Shown: positions 9,172 through 17,267 of the stretch, piece by piece
Layout of the letters: the number at the start of each line of letters is the position of its first letter
How positions within the stretch are numbered: position 1 is the stretch's first letter
Assembly (NCBI GenBank): GCA_022600955.1
Contig: JAHZJK010000024.1
Span: forward strand, 395,655 to 459,654
Reading direction: 5' to 3'
Source: Gammaproteobacteria bacterium
GTDB lineage: Bacteria > Pseudomonadota > Gammaproteobacteria > Steroidobacterales > Woeseiaceae
DNA: 64,000 nt
Notes under the pieces: model-generated
Told to the model about the DNA's origin: nothing
Databases searched by the model: none
The model's input: only the letters and a program-made list of their open reading frames with translations
Translations under genes and position numbers: made by a program

Positions 9172-9216
9172 CAAGTATCAGATGGCGGGAATCATCTGCT
9201 ATCAGGTAGAGATTTT

Positions 9217-9597
9217 ATGCGAAAAACAGTACTAAGCCTTATCGTTATTCTTGCGTGTGGCAGCGCGGCTGCAGCTGATACGCTGAAAGAGTTTCGCGGC
9301 AGCGGCAATATGACTACGGCTATCTTTACGGTTGAGTCTCCCTGGCTGCTGGACTGGCGGCTCGATGCCGACTTTGAAAGCATGGTGGCGCTCGATGTAA
9401 CTCTGGTTGAAGCGCATACAGGACGGCATGTGGGCCGGGTGCTGCATACCAAGCGTATAGGCAATGGACTGAAGCTTTTCGAAGAGGGCGGCCAGTACCA
9501 GTTGCGGATCAGCTCGACGCTCGCACGCTGGTCATTCAAGGTGCAGCAAATCAAGCCAGAAGAGGCCCGCCTCTACACGCCCCGTGGTGAGGATTGA
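9217..9597 (+). CDS. Small exported protein of unknown function
   Basis: This 126-residue protein is unrecognised. It has a classic signal peptide (MRKTVLSLIVILACGSAAAA, probably cleaved near residue 20) and a mature domain of about 105 residues with alternating hydrophobic and charged residues, consistent with a beta-rich periplasmic protein. A ribosome site like GGTAGAG precedes the ATG. It lies alone on this strand after the 247-bp gap downstream of lysR and 31 bp before the AI-2E family permease gene. Confidence 0.65.
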   Translation: MRKTVLSLIVILACGSAAAADTLKEFRGSGNMTTAIFTVESPWLLDWRLDADFESMVALDVTLVEAHTGRHVGRVLHTKRIGNGLKLFEEGGQYQLRISSTLARWSFKVQQIKPEEARLYTPRGED

Positions 9598-9628
9598 CAC
9601 CGGCGAGTCAAGCGCTCGTTAATGTGCG

Positions 9629-10714
9629 ATGATTCCAGCCGTGAGTCGTCTCGGAAGCAAGAAAGGCACGGCGGTCGTCAGTACCGCCGCAGTTATCGTC
9701 ATCATCTACGGTATGCAGATGGCGAAAGTCCTGCTGGTGCCTTTCCTGATCGCGGCGTTCCTGGCGATGATCACTGTACGTCCAATGTTGTGGTTGCAGA
9801 GCAAGCGTGTGCCGAGTTTCCTCGCAGCGCTAATGATTGTGACGATGATCATGCTGATTCTCGCCGTCGTCGGTACCATTCTTGGCAGCTCGATTGCGGA
9901 GTTTACGGCGGCACTGCCGGGCTACCAGGCGCGCCTGGATACGATTGTTGACGGGGCGATACAGTTTGTCCTGAAATACCTCAACACCGATGATTCCGTC
10001 CAGAATCTCGGGGACATGATCGACCCCGGCTGGGCAATGGGACAGGTTGCGACCATTCTGAACAGTCTCAAGGACGTTCTGACCAACACTTTTCTGATCA
10101 TATTTACGATGATCTTTATTCTCCTCGAGGCATCCAGCGTGGGCGTGAAGGTACAAGCCGCGTTCGGTCGCAGCGCAGATTCGTTGCAGGGGCCGCGAGA
10201 GTTTCTGCAGAATCTCGGGCGTTATCTTGGCATCAAGACAGTTGTCAGTATCGCGACTGGGATTTGTGCAGGGCTGGTAACCTGGTCAATTGGCGTCGAT
10301 TTCCCTCTGTTGTGGGCGATGCTCGCATTCCTCCTCAACTATGTGCCAACGATTGGCTCAATTATCGCCGCTGTACCACCGGTACTTCTTGCCCTGGTGC
10401 AATTGGGACCCGGTGAGGCCGGAGCAACGGCGATCGGCTTCGCCGCGATCAATGTGGCTTTCGGCAACTTTATTGAGCCACGCCTGCTTGGCTACGGCGT
10501 AGGCATTTCGCCCCTGGTTGTATTCGTCGGCTTGCTATTCTGGGGATGGGTGTTTGGCCCGGTCGGCATGTTGCTGTCAGTGCCGCTTACGATGACCTTG
10601 AAACTCGCGCTCGAGAGCGATGAGCGCACCCGCTGGATCGCAATCCTGATCGGCTCCGAGCGCGACGCCCAGCACGCCCTGAAGAACGCTCCGGAGCCAG
10701 TTGCATCAGATTGA
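9629..10714 (+). CDS. AI-2E family transporter (YdiK/TqsA/PerM type)
   Basis: This 361-residue membrane protein has the AI-2E/UPF0118 pattern: hydrophobic hairpins at the N-terminus, a long polar region with helices, and a C-terminal set of membrane spans with VGISPLVVFVGLLFWGW followed by GPVGMLLSVPLTMTLK. That last block is a hallmark of the family. Members export autoinducer-2 in E. coli (TqsA) or exchange Na+/Li+ for H+ in some halophiles, so no single substrate can be claimed. Its stop abuts the convergent CBS-domain gene. A shorter form starting at a later codon is possible, but this ATG gives the usual length. Confidence 0.9.
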   Translation: MIPAVSRLGSKKGTAVVSTAAVIVIIYGMQMAKVLLVPFLIAAFLAMITVRPMLWLQSKRVPSFLAALMIVTMIMLILAVVGTILGSSIAEFTAALPGYQARLDTIVDGAIQFVLKYLNTDDSVQNLGDMIDPGWAMGQVATILNSLKDVLTNTFLIIFTMIFILLEASSVGVKVQAAFGRSADSLQGPREFLQNLGRYLGIKTVVSIATGICAGLVTWSIGVDFPLLWAMLAFLLNYVPTIGSIIAAVPPVLLALVQLGPGEAGATAIGFAAINVAFGNFIEPRLLGYGVGISPLVVFVGLLFWGWVFGPVGMLLSVPLTMTLKLALESDERTRWIAILIGSERDAQHALKNAPEPVASD

Positions 10715-11170
10715 TCAGGCGACGTCGGCGTCGTCGAAGTCGGTCTCGGTTGGCTCCAGCTCTTCGAGCTGTTCCAGTAAATTGATAGCAACTGCGACGA
10801 AGTCCGTGTCCGTGATAATGCCGGCAAGTTCACCATCGTTTGTAACGGGCAGGCAACCAATCTGATGACGTTCCAGGAAAAGTGCCGCCTGTCGGAGACT
10901 GGCGCGACGGTCAACTGTCGCAACGTCTTCCACCATAACGTCGCTAACGCTAATGTCGTTGGCATGAATGCGGCTCTTGTCGTCACGCAAGAATGAGTCA
11001 GTCGCGGCCAGTACGTTTGTCAATGTAACGAGGCCCGCGAGCTTGCCGTCAATCGTGACTGGCAAGTGATGTATTCCATTGTCATGCATCAGCGAGCGCG
11101 CCTCAGCCAGAGTGGCGTCCGGCGGCACAGTGATCAGGCTGGTGCTCATGATTTCGTCAATACTGAACAT
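10715..11170 (-). CDS. Tandem CBS-domain protein
   Basis: This 151-residue cytoplasmic protein is two CBS domains back to back: residues about 1-60 (MFSIDEIMSTSLITVPPDAT and DNGIHHLPVTIDGKLAGLVT) and about 78-135 (VSDVMVEDVATVDRRASLRQ and HQIGCLPVTNDGELAGIITD). Such stand-alone pairs bind adenosine nucleotides and regulate partner proteins. AGGA lies upstream of the ATG. The partner cannot be told from context; its gene is convergent with the AI-2E permease gene and lies downstream of an Lrp-type regulator on the same strand, with a 74-bp gap. Confidence 0.93.
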   Translation of the reverse strand: MFSIDEIMSTSLITVPPDATLAEARSLMHDNGIHHLPVTIDGKLAGLVTLTNVLAATDSFLRDDKSRIHANDISVSDVMVEDVATVDRRASLRQAALFLERHQIGCLPVTNDGELAGIITDTDFVAVAINLLEQLEELEPTETDFDDADVA

Positions 11171-11244
11171 GCTTCTGTCCTTCTTTTTGCCCTGAATTCA
11201 GTCTAGCTAATCGGGCCTCGAGGACTATTGCGAGAAACACCTAT

Positions 11245-11694
11245 TCAAATGGGCAGTTGCGTACCGGACTTAAAAGTCTCCATGACAAACGTCGAGCTCA
11301 CGTCAGCGAAATCCACTTCCCGAATCAGTCGCTTGTAAACTTCGTCGTAGTGACGCATATCGTGAGCGACAATTCGCAACATGTAGTCAATGTCGCCGCT
11401 GGTGCGATGGAATTCGAGAATCTCGGGGATCGATGTCACCGAGCGCTCGAATTTGGAGAACCACTCGTCGCTGTGCTGGTTTGTCCGCACCATGGCGAAA
11501 ACTGTCAGGCCAAAACCCATCGCCTCGGCGTCAAGTACTGACACGCGTTCCTGGATAACGCCCTTTTTCTCGAGCTCCCGAACCCGGCGCCAGACCGCGG
11601 TCTTGGACATTGCACAGCGCTCAGCCAGCTCATTCATGGACATTGCCGCATTGGCCTGAAGGATTCGGAGGATTTTTAGATCTTTTTGGTCCAT
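11245..11694 (-). CDS. Lrp/AsnC family transcriptional regulator
   Basis: This 149-residue regulator has an N-terminal winged helix-turn-helix (MDQKDLKILRILQANAAMSM then LAERCAMSKTAVWRRVRELE) and a C-terminal RAM ligand-binding domain with the VLEF/FHRTSGDIDYML pattern. Members sense amino acids and form octamers. The ATG at 11692-11694 fits the family's usual opening; an extension to 11754 would run through the AT-rich operator-like region. A nested inverted repeat lies just upstream and probably supports autoregulation and control of the divergent gene. The amino acid sensed is unknown. Confidence 0.93.
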   Translation of the reverse strand: MDQKDLKILRILQANAAMSMNELAERCAMSKTAVWRRVRELEKKGVIQERVSVLDAEAMGFGLTVFAMVRTNQHSDEWFSKFERSVTSIPEILEFHRTSGDIDYMLRIVAHDMRHYDEVYKRLIREVDFADVSSTFVMETFKSGTQLPI

Positions 11695-11715
11695 TCGTTT
11701 CGAAAAACTCAATAA

Positions 11716-11763
11716 TGCGTAACATATAGTCCTATATTGTGAATATTTAGTCAATATTACGCA
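11716..11763. promoter_or_regulatory. Nested inverted repeats, probable Lrp/AsnC operator
   Basis: TGCGTAA (11716-11722) pairs with TTACGCA (11757-11763), and inside them ATATTG (11734-11739) pairs with CAATAT (11752-11757). The region is AT-rich and lies between the start of the Lrp-type regulator and the divergent small gene. Lrp-family proteins often bind such spaced AT-rich repeats upstream of their own genes. Seen in sequence; function inferred. Confidence 0.5.
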
Positions 11764-11817
11764 ACATTGGTTCGCCTCTGCCGATAAATAATAGGCAAAC
11801 GTTCGGGAGGATCGTTA

Positions 11818-12075
11818 ATGTCACTGAAAGCCAGGTTTACAGAGCATCCGGCCACAGTCGGGGAGACTTACGGAGAGCATTTTGTCACCGCCAGCGGTTT
11901 TAGCTGGTCGCTCTTCAAGGCCGCGTTTTGTTGCGCAGTGCATGCGGTACTGCCGTTCGCGTTCGAAAAAACCGGCAGCGAGTGCATTACGGGTCTGTAC
12001 GACCGCATGGTAACGAATCGCAGTCGATTGGAAGCCGCCAAAACTGAATCCTCTGGCGAGACCGCCGTCGTCTGA
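11818..12075 (+). CDS. Small DUF6356-like protein
   Basis: This 85-residue protein resembles DUF6356 small proteins, recalled by the opening MSLKARFTEHPATVGETYGE and the central CCAVHAVLPFAFEKTGSECI. A single moderately hydrophobic stretch lies in the middle (about residues 28-47), so it may associate with the membrane. The family has no known function. A good ribosome site (GGGAGGA) precedes the ATG. It is divergent from the Lrp/AsnC regulator and may be its target. The family assignment is from memory of the motif and is only moderately firm. Confidence 0.7.
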   Translation: MSLKARFTEHPATVGETYGEHFVTASGFSWSLFKAAFCCAVHAVLPFAFEKTGSECITGLYDRMVTNRSRLEAAKTESSGETAVV

Positions 12076-12119
12076 CGCTGCTCGGCGAATCCTGAACAAT
12101 ACGTATTCCGCGGCGCTCG

Positions 12120-12146
12120 GAAGGTGGTATAGACTGAATCACCTTC
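12120..12146. promoter_or_regulatory. Inverted repeat upstream of the Lol-like operon
   Basis: GAAGGTG (12120-12126) and CACCTTC (12140-12146) are perfect 7-bp arms with a 13-bp spacer that contains TATAGA (12128-12133), a plausible -10 element. It lies 23-49 bp upstream of the first ATG of the operon, so it could be an operator covering the promoter or a leader hairpin. Confidence 0.4.
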
Positions 12147-12168
12147 TTGCCAGGCGGTCCGATACGTC

Positions 12169-12915
12169 ATGAAAAAGCCAATGTTGTTGCTGACGCTGCT
12201 GCTCTGTTCTGCGAACGGGTTGGCGGATGATGATGCGCGTGGCATCGTGCGTGCGGCAATAGATCATTGGCGCGGACTCTCCTCCTATACCGAAATGACG
12301 ATGGTCATTCACCGCCCCGACTGGGAACGCACAATGACAATGCGTGCCTGGACGCAGGGCCAAGACCAGTCCCTGGTGCGCATCATCGAGCCCAGAAAGG
12401 ACCGCGGCAATGGCACGCTGATCGATGACAACAACATGTGGTCTTACTCGCCGAAAGTGAATCGCGTCATCAAGGTGCCGTCGTCGATGATGAATCAGAG
12501 TTGGATGGGCTCAGACTTTTCCAACAAGGATATCGCCAAAGTAGACGACATCGTCGACGAGTACGAGCACACACTGCTGAGTACCGAGGTCGTCGATGGC
12601 GAAACTGTATACGAGGTTCAGTCGGTACCCAATGAAGATGCGGCAGTCGTCTGGGGCAAAGAGGTCATGCTGATCAGTGAAAACCACATTGTGCTCGAGC
12701 ACGATTTTTATGATCAGGATGGCGAACTTGTGCAACAACTGAGAACACTCGAGGTGGCTGAGATGGGCGGCCGGGTAGTCGCGAAACGGCAACGCATGAA
12801 TGATGTGGCAACGCCCGACGAGTGGACCGAAGTTAAGGTCAATAGCGTTGATTACGAAGTACAAATTGCTGACAACATGTTCACGTTGTCAAACCTGAGA
12901 AATCCACGAGACTAA
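12169..12915 (+). CDS. Outer-membrane lipoprotein-sorting protein (LolA-like fold)
   Basis: This 248-residue protein has an N-terminal signal peptide (MKKPMLLLTLLLCSANGLAD) and a mature region with the COG2834 pattern. Diagnostic stretches are RIIEPRKDRGNGTLIDDNNM followed by WSYSPKVNRVIKVPSSMMNQ and WMGSDFSNKDI. These periplasmic proteins have the LolA/LolB-type half-barrel fold, which shelters acyl chains. It heads an operon with two FtsX-like permeases, a LolD-like ATPase and an outer-membrane barrel, so it is the probable periplasmic carrier of a lipid or lipoprotein. The cargo is unknown. Confidence 0.9.
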   Translation: MKKPMLLLTLLLCSANGLADDDARGIVRAAIDHWRGLSSYTEMTMVIHRPDWERTMTMRAWTQGQDQSLVRIIEPRKDRGNGTLIDDNNMWSYSPKVNRVIKVPSSMMNQSWMGSDFSNKDIAKVDDIVDEYEHTLLSTEVVDGETVYEVQSVPNEDAAVVWGKEVMLISENHIVLEHDFYDQDGELVQQLRTLEVAEMGGRVVAKRQRMNDVATPDEWTEVKVNSVDYEVQIADNMFTLSNLRNPRD

Positions 12916-12918
12916 GAC

Positions 12919-14148
12919 TTGAGTATTGTCCTCCGACTCGCTTGGCGCAATCTGTGGAGGCAGCCTCGCCGTACCTGGCTGACGACCGGTGCAATGGTGT
13001 TCTCCAACGTGCTGTTGGTGTTCATGATGTCATTCCAGTTCGGCATGTATGACCTGATGATCGAGAACACGCTCAAAATTTTTACGGGTCATGTGCAGGT
13101 GCAGGCCCCAGGCTATCTTGACGACAAAAAAATGCGGCAAACAGTTGCCGATATCGTGCCGCTGGCTGATTCGCTGCGAACCGGCCTGAAATCAAACAAG
13201 GTTGCAGCACGCGGAATCACGTTTGCGCTGGCGTCAAGTGAAGAGCGCAGCTACGGAATCATGATCTATGGCGTGGAACCAGGGTTTGAGCCCGAAGTTT
13301 CGACGGTCCCGGGGCTAATTATTGAAGGTGAATATTTCTCAGGGATCGCGGCAGCGGAAATCGTCGTCGGCAGCGTCCTCGCGAGAAATCTGAAAGTCGG
13401 ACTGGGTGACGAGATCACATTGCTCGGTAGCGGTGTTGATGGGTCTTTTGCCGCAGCGGTCGCCACAGTAAAGGGAATTTTTGAAAGCGGCGTAGTCGAC
13501 CTCGACCGAAACATCGCCGAGATTCCGCTGCAGTTCTTTGACGATACATTCTATATGCAGGGCGCAGGACACCAGATCAGTATTTTCGCTGCGGATCTAA
13601 ACGATGTCGGCGACCTGCAGATTGATGTGCAGAAAATGCTGCCTGCCGGCAGCAACCTGGTTGTGCCGGACTGGAACCTTTTGCAGCCCGGCGTGCGGCA
13701 GGCGATCCAGGCCGACATGAGCAGTGCTTTCTTCATGTATTTCGTGCTCGTCATACTGGTGTCGTTCAGTGTTCTGAATACGCAGCTGATGTCGGTTCTG
13801 GAACGGACCCATGAGTTTGGCATCGTGATGGCACTCGGGCTCCGCCCGGGGCGGCTTGGCAGGCTCGTACTGATCGAAACAGCGCTAATGGGTCTTATGG
13901 GCATGCTGCTGGGCATGCTGGCGGGCGCAGTAGTGACACTGTGGGTGGCACAAGTTGGCTTCTCGATTCCGGGCATGGATGAGATGGCCGTTCAATTCAA
14001 TTTGCCCGCCACTATGCATCCGTCACTCACCTTGTTTTCGCTGACCACAGGACCGGCGGTCGTCTTTGTATTCACGATCCTTGCAGCCTGCTATCCAGCG
14101 CTGCGCATGCACTGGCAAAAACCTGTCGAAGCGATGAGGGCGGTCTGA
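12919..14148 (+). CDS. FtsX-like ABC transporter permease (LolC/E-like), first copy
   Basis: This 409-residue permease opens with the cytoplasmic amphipathic and first membrane segment (LRLAWRNLWRQPRRTWLTTG), has a large periplasmic domain (about residues 45-270) and three C-terminal membrane spans, with the family block LERTHEFGIVMALGL. It uses a TTG start three bases after the stop of the LolA-like gene. Its stop overlaps the next permease start (last base shared). It forms a heterodimer with the next gene product in the model of LolCDE or MacB-like transporters. The substrate is not evident. Confidence 0.92.
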   Translation: MSIVLRLAWRNLWRQPRRTWLTTGAMVFSNVLLVFMMSFQFGMYDLMIENTLKIFTGHVQVQAPGYLDDKKMRQTVADIVPLADSLRTGLKSNKVAARGITFALASSEERSYGIMIYGVEPGFEPEVSTVPGLIIEGEYFSGIAAAEIVVGSVLARNLKVGLGDEITLLGSGVDGSFAAAVATVKGIFESGVVDLDRNIAEIPLQFFDDTFYMQGAGHQISIFAADLNDVGDLQIDVQKMLPAGSNLVVPDWNLLQPGVRQAIQADMSSAFFMYFVLVILVSFSVLNTQLMSVLERTHEFGIVMALGLRPGRLGRLVLIETALMGLMGMLLGMLAGAVVTLWVAQVGFSIPGMDEMAVQFNLPATMHPSLTLFSLTTGPAVVFVFTILAACYPALRMHWQKPVEAMRAV

Positions 14149-15371
14149 TGTTGCGCGTGTTGTTCATGCTCGCCTGGCGCAATCTGTGGCGCAATCATCG
14201 ACGTACATTCATCATGTTGGCCGCAATCGGTACCGGTGTATGGGCGATGATATTCATGACTGCGCTGACGCGTGGCATGGTCGACCAAATGATTAGTGAC
14301 GGCATCAAGGAAATGCCGGGGCACGTACAGATGCACAACCCGGAGTTCCGAGATGATCCCAGCGTCAACAATCTGATCGCCCTGGATGATGCAGAGCTGG
14401 CGGCGCGCTTCGAAGACGCTGAATTCAAAGCCTGGGCAAGCCGGGTGCGGGTACCCGCAATAGTAACCAGCGAGCGTGACTCTCGCGGCGTCACGCTGCT
14501 GGGTATCGATCCGGTCTCTGAGCGTGAAATGTCGTTCGTCAATTACGATGACGTTGCGGGCCGCTTTCTGGAAAGCAGTGACGACAAGGGAATTGTCATT
14601 GGCGAGAAGCTGGCCGAAATCCTGGAGACGGAGATCGGCAAGCGCATTGTCATCATGAGCCAGGATCCGGACAACGAAATCGCGGACCGGGGCTTGCGAG
14701 TAGTAGGGCTGTTTACGGCGAGCACCAGCGCTACGGAAGAGACCTATGTCTTTATGGGCAAGAAAACCGCGCAGAAGATGTTAGGCATTGAAGGTGCTAC
14801 GACCGAAGTGGTGTTTCTGGGTGATGACTATAGAAACGTTGATCCGTTGTACGATGCTGTGGTCGGCAAAGTTGATGGCAATGTCGAAATCAGTCGCTGG
14901 TACGACGTCAATACCTACCTCGGTACGATGATGGGTGTCATGGATGGCTTTGTGCTTATCTGGGTGATCGTAATATTTCTCGCGCTATCGTTCGGCCTGG
15001 TCAATACCCTGGTGATGGCCGTGTTTGAACGTATCCGCGAGATCGGGCTGATGCTGGCGCTGGGCATGAAGCCGGGCAGTATCCTCGGGCAGATCGTTAT
15101 CGAGTCAATGTTGTTGCTTGCCATCGGCCTGACTATCGGCAACGTTCTGGCAGTCATAACAATATTGCCGCTGCAAAACGGCATAGATATTTCTATCGTG
15201 GCAGACGGTATGGAAATGATGGGGGCTGCGAGCATGTTGTATCCGGCCTTATACGCAAACGACATGATTCTTGCGAATGCAGTGGTTCTTATTCTCGGAT
15301 TTCTAGCAAGTCTTTCACCTGCGTGGCGTGCATCGCGTTATGAGCCGGTGGAAGCCATTTCAAAGGTCTAA
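14148..15371 (+). CDS. FtsX-like ABC transporter permease (LolC/E-like), second copy
   Basis: This 407-residue permease is a paralogue of the previous one, with the same layout: WRNLWRNHRRTFIMLAAIGT at the N-terminus, a periplasmic domain (with GHVQMHNPEF matching GHVQVQAPGY in the first copy), then three spans and FERIREIGLMLALGMKPG. The first base of its ATG is the last base of the preceding stop codon. Two different permease subunits plus one ATPase match the stoichiometry of LolCDE. The cargo may be a lipoprotein or lipid. Confidence 0.92.
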   Translation: MLRVLFMLAWRNLWRNHRRTFIMLAAIGTGVWAMIFMTALTRGMVDQMISDGIKEMPGHVQMHNPEFRDDPSVNNLIALDDAELAARFEDAEFKAWASRVRVPAIVTSERDSRGVTLLGIDPVSEREMSFVNYDDVAGRFLESSDDKGIVIGEKLAEILETEIGKRIVIMSQDPDNEIADRGLRVVGLFTASTSATEETYVFMGKKTAQKMLGIEGATTEVVFLGDDYRNVDPLYDAVVGKVDGNVEISRWYDVNTYLGTMMGVMDGFVLIWVIVIFLALSFGLVNTLVMAVFERIREIGLMLALGMKPGSILGQIVIESMLLLAIGLTIGNVLAVITILPLQNGIDISIVADGMEMMGAASMLYPALYANDMILANAVVLILGFLASLSPAWRASRYEPVEAISKV

Positions 15372-15373
15372 CA

Positions 15374-16066
15374 ATGACGGCAGTAAGTTGTATCGACTTG
15401 TGCAAAACCTATCGGCAGGGTGATCAGGACATCAAGGCGCTGGACCATGTCAGCATCGACATACAAGAGGGCGGCTTTGTTTGCCTGTCGGCCCCGTCCG
15501 GGGGCGGTAAGACGACGCTTCTGAATGCGATTGGTGGCCTCGACATCCCGGACAGCGGTCAGGTCATTGTCGCAGGCACGCGGATCGACAACATGAGCAA
15601 AGGCGATCTTGCTGACCTGCGTCTGCGTCAAATCGGATTCGTTTTTCAGGCCTACAATCTGATTCCGGTGCTGACTGCACAGGAGAATGTGGAGTTCGTC
15701 ATGCAGGTGCAGGGCATGGCGGCGAATAAACGTCGCGACAGATCCTTCGCGATTTTGAAGGAGGTCGGCCTGGAAGGACTGGAAGGTCGCAGGCCTGCGG
15801 AGATGTCGGGTGGCCAGCAACAACGCGTTGCTGTAGCTCGAGCGATCGCATCGCGACCTGCACTGGTCCTGGCGGATGAACCGACAGCCAACCTGGACTC
15901 GAAAACGGCGGGCGAGCTTATGGAGCTGTTCAAGATGCTCAATGAACTTCATGGCACAACGTTCGTTATCGCGACGCACGACCAGCGTGTCATGACCTTT
16001 GCCAAGCGTCTTATCCGCATGCTGGACGGGCAAATCGTTGAAGATATCGACCAGCGCGCTGCATAG
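15374..16066 (+). CDS. ABC transporter ATP-binding protein (LolD/MacB-like)
   Basis: This 230-residue ATPase has Walker A SAPSGGGKTTLLNAI (about residues 38-52; the usual GPSGSGKST is altered to APSGGGKTT), signature MSGGQQQRVAVARAI, Walker B LVLADEPTANLDS and the H-loop ATHDQRV. It is two bases downstream of the second permease stop. This is the size and motif set of LolD and MacB nucleotide-binding domains. It energises extraction of the operon's cargo from the inner membrane. Confidence 0.93.
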   Translation: MTAVSCIDLCKTYRQGDQDIKALDHVSIDIQEGGFVCLSAPSGGGKTTLLNAIGGLDIPDSGQVIVAGTRIDNMSKGDLADLRLRQIGFVFQAYNLIPVLTAQENVEFVMQVQGMAANKRRDRSFAILKEVGLEGLEGRRPAEMSGGQQQRVAVARAIASRPALVLADEPTANLDSKTAGELMELFKMLNELHGTTFVIATHDQRVMTFAKRLIRMLDGQIVEDIDQRAA

Positions 16067-17267
16067 GCTACTGTTGCTGGCGATTCTGCTGCCTGCACTC
16101 ACGGTCGCAGACGAAGCAGAAACCGAAATCGGCGGTCACGCGAAACTGCGCCTCATCGCGCAGAGTTTTTCGTCAGATAGTGTGTTTTCGGACCTGGTGG
16201 GGAGTACTGCTGTCGACGCTGAAGCCGATCTGCGGCTGAACCTGCAAACTCGCAAAAATGGCTTTACATTCGTGGCCGAGTATCAGTTGGCGTTCCTGAA
16301 AAGTGAACTGCTGCGCGTGCCCAACGATGATCGCCGGATGTTGGATCTTACTGCCACCATCGATGAGTCGGGCGATACCGCGATCGTGCATCGACTGGAT
16401 CGCTTATGGGCTGGGTACACCGGCGAAAAGGCGGTAGTGCGATTCGGACGACAGGCCCTGTCGTGGGGCAATGGCTTGTTCTATGCGCCAATGGATCTTG
16501 TCAATCCGTTTAACCCGGCCGCCGTGGATACAGAGTACAAAGCCGGTGATGACATGTTGTACTTGCAGTACCTGCAGGACAGTGGCGCCGATTTGCAGGG
16601 TGCGTACGTCCTGCGGCGCAGCCTGCCAGGCGGTGATGTTGAGCATGCGAGTACAACCACAGCTCTCAAGTATCACGGCTTTGCCGGAAACGCAGAATTT
16701 GACCTGTTGGTCGCTGAACACTATGCGGATACGGTGGTTGGCGTTGGGTTCAGTCGCGGCATTGGCGGCGCTCAGTGGGGCGCCGACCTGGTCGTCACCG
16801 ATACCGATCTTGATACCTATTTCCAGTTTGTCACGAATATCAGTTACTCGTGGATGGCGGGCGGCCGCAATATGAGTGGCATCCTGGAGTACCACTACAA
16901 TGGCTTTGGTCAGCGAAACGGCATGTATGACCCGGTATCGCTGGTGGCAAATCCTGACCTGTCAACGCGTCAGCTTCGCGGCGAGTCTTTTGCTCTGGGG
17001 CAACACTACATTGCAGGTTCAGTGCTGATAGAAGTCACGCCGCTCTGGACGGTAACGCCGACGGTATTGAGCAATCTCGAAGATCCGAGTGCACTGCTGC
17101 AACTCGTTACTAACTACAGTGTATCGGACAACGCGACTCTGCTTGGCAGCCTGAACTTGCCGATCGGGCCTGACGGCTCTGAGTTTGGCGGCGTCGATAC
17201 GGGAATACCTGGTCGTTTTCTTTCTCAGGATGTCGGACTATTCGTGCAGTTCGCCTGGTATTTCTAG
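16038..17267 (+). CDS. Predicted outer-membrane beta-barrel protein of the Lol-like operon
   Basis: This protein of about 409 residues is predicted to be an outer-membrane barrel. A TTG start at 16038 gives a clean signal peptide (MKISTSALHRLLLLAILLPA, cut near ADEAE); it overlaps the ATPase gene by 29 bp. The mature part alternates aromatic and small residues and ends in FVQFAWYF, with the terminal aromatic expected of BAM substrates. An earlier TTG at 15999 is possible but spoils the signal peptide. I do not recognise a named family; alginate-export and DUF1302-type porins are the closest in style. Its operon position suggests it is the outer-membrane partner of the carrier. Confidence 0.72.
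   Translation: MKISTSALHRLLLLAILLPALTVADEAETEIGGHAKLRLIAQSFSSDSVFSDLVGSTAVDAEADLRLNLQTRKNGFTFVAEYQLAFLKSELLRVPNDDRRMLDLTATIDESGDTAIVHRLDRLWAGYTGEKAVVRFGRQALSWGNGLFYAPMDLVNPFNPAAVDTEYKAGDDMLYLQYLQDSGADLQGAYVLRRSLPGGDVEHASTTTALKYHGFAGNAEFDLLVAEHYADTVVGVGFSRGIGGAQWGADLVVTDTDLDTYFQFVTNISYSWMAGGRNMSGILEYHYNGFGQRNGMYDPVSLVANPDLSTRQLRGESFALGQHYIAGSVLIEVTPLWTVTPTVLSNLEDPSALLQLVTNYSVSDNATLLGSLNLPIGPDGSEFGGVDTGIPGRFLSQDVGLFVQFAWYF

Noticed and set aside
15368..16102. 244-residue open frame antisense to the LolD-like ATPase
   Set aside because: It covers a well-supported ATPase gene in the opposite direction, has no recognisable motif, and is typical of the long antisense frames caused by the codon use here.
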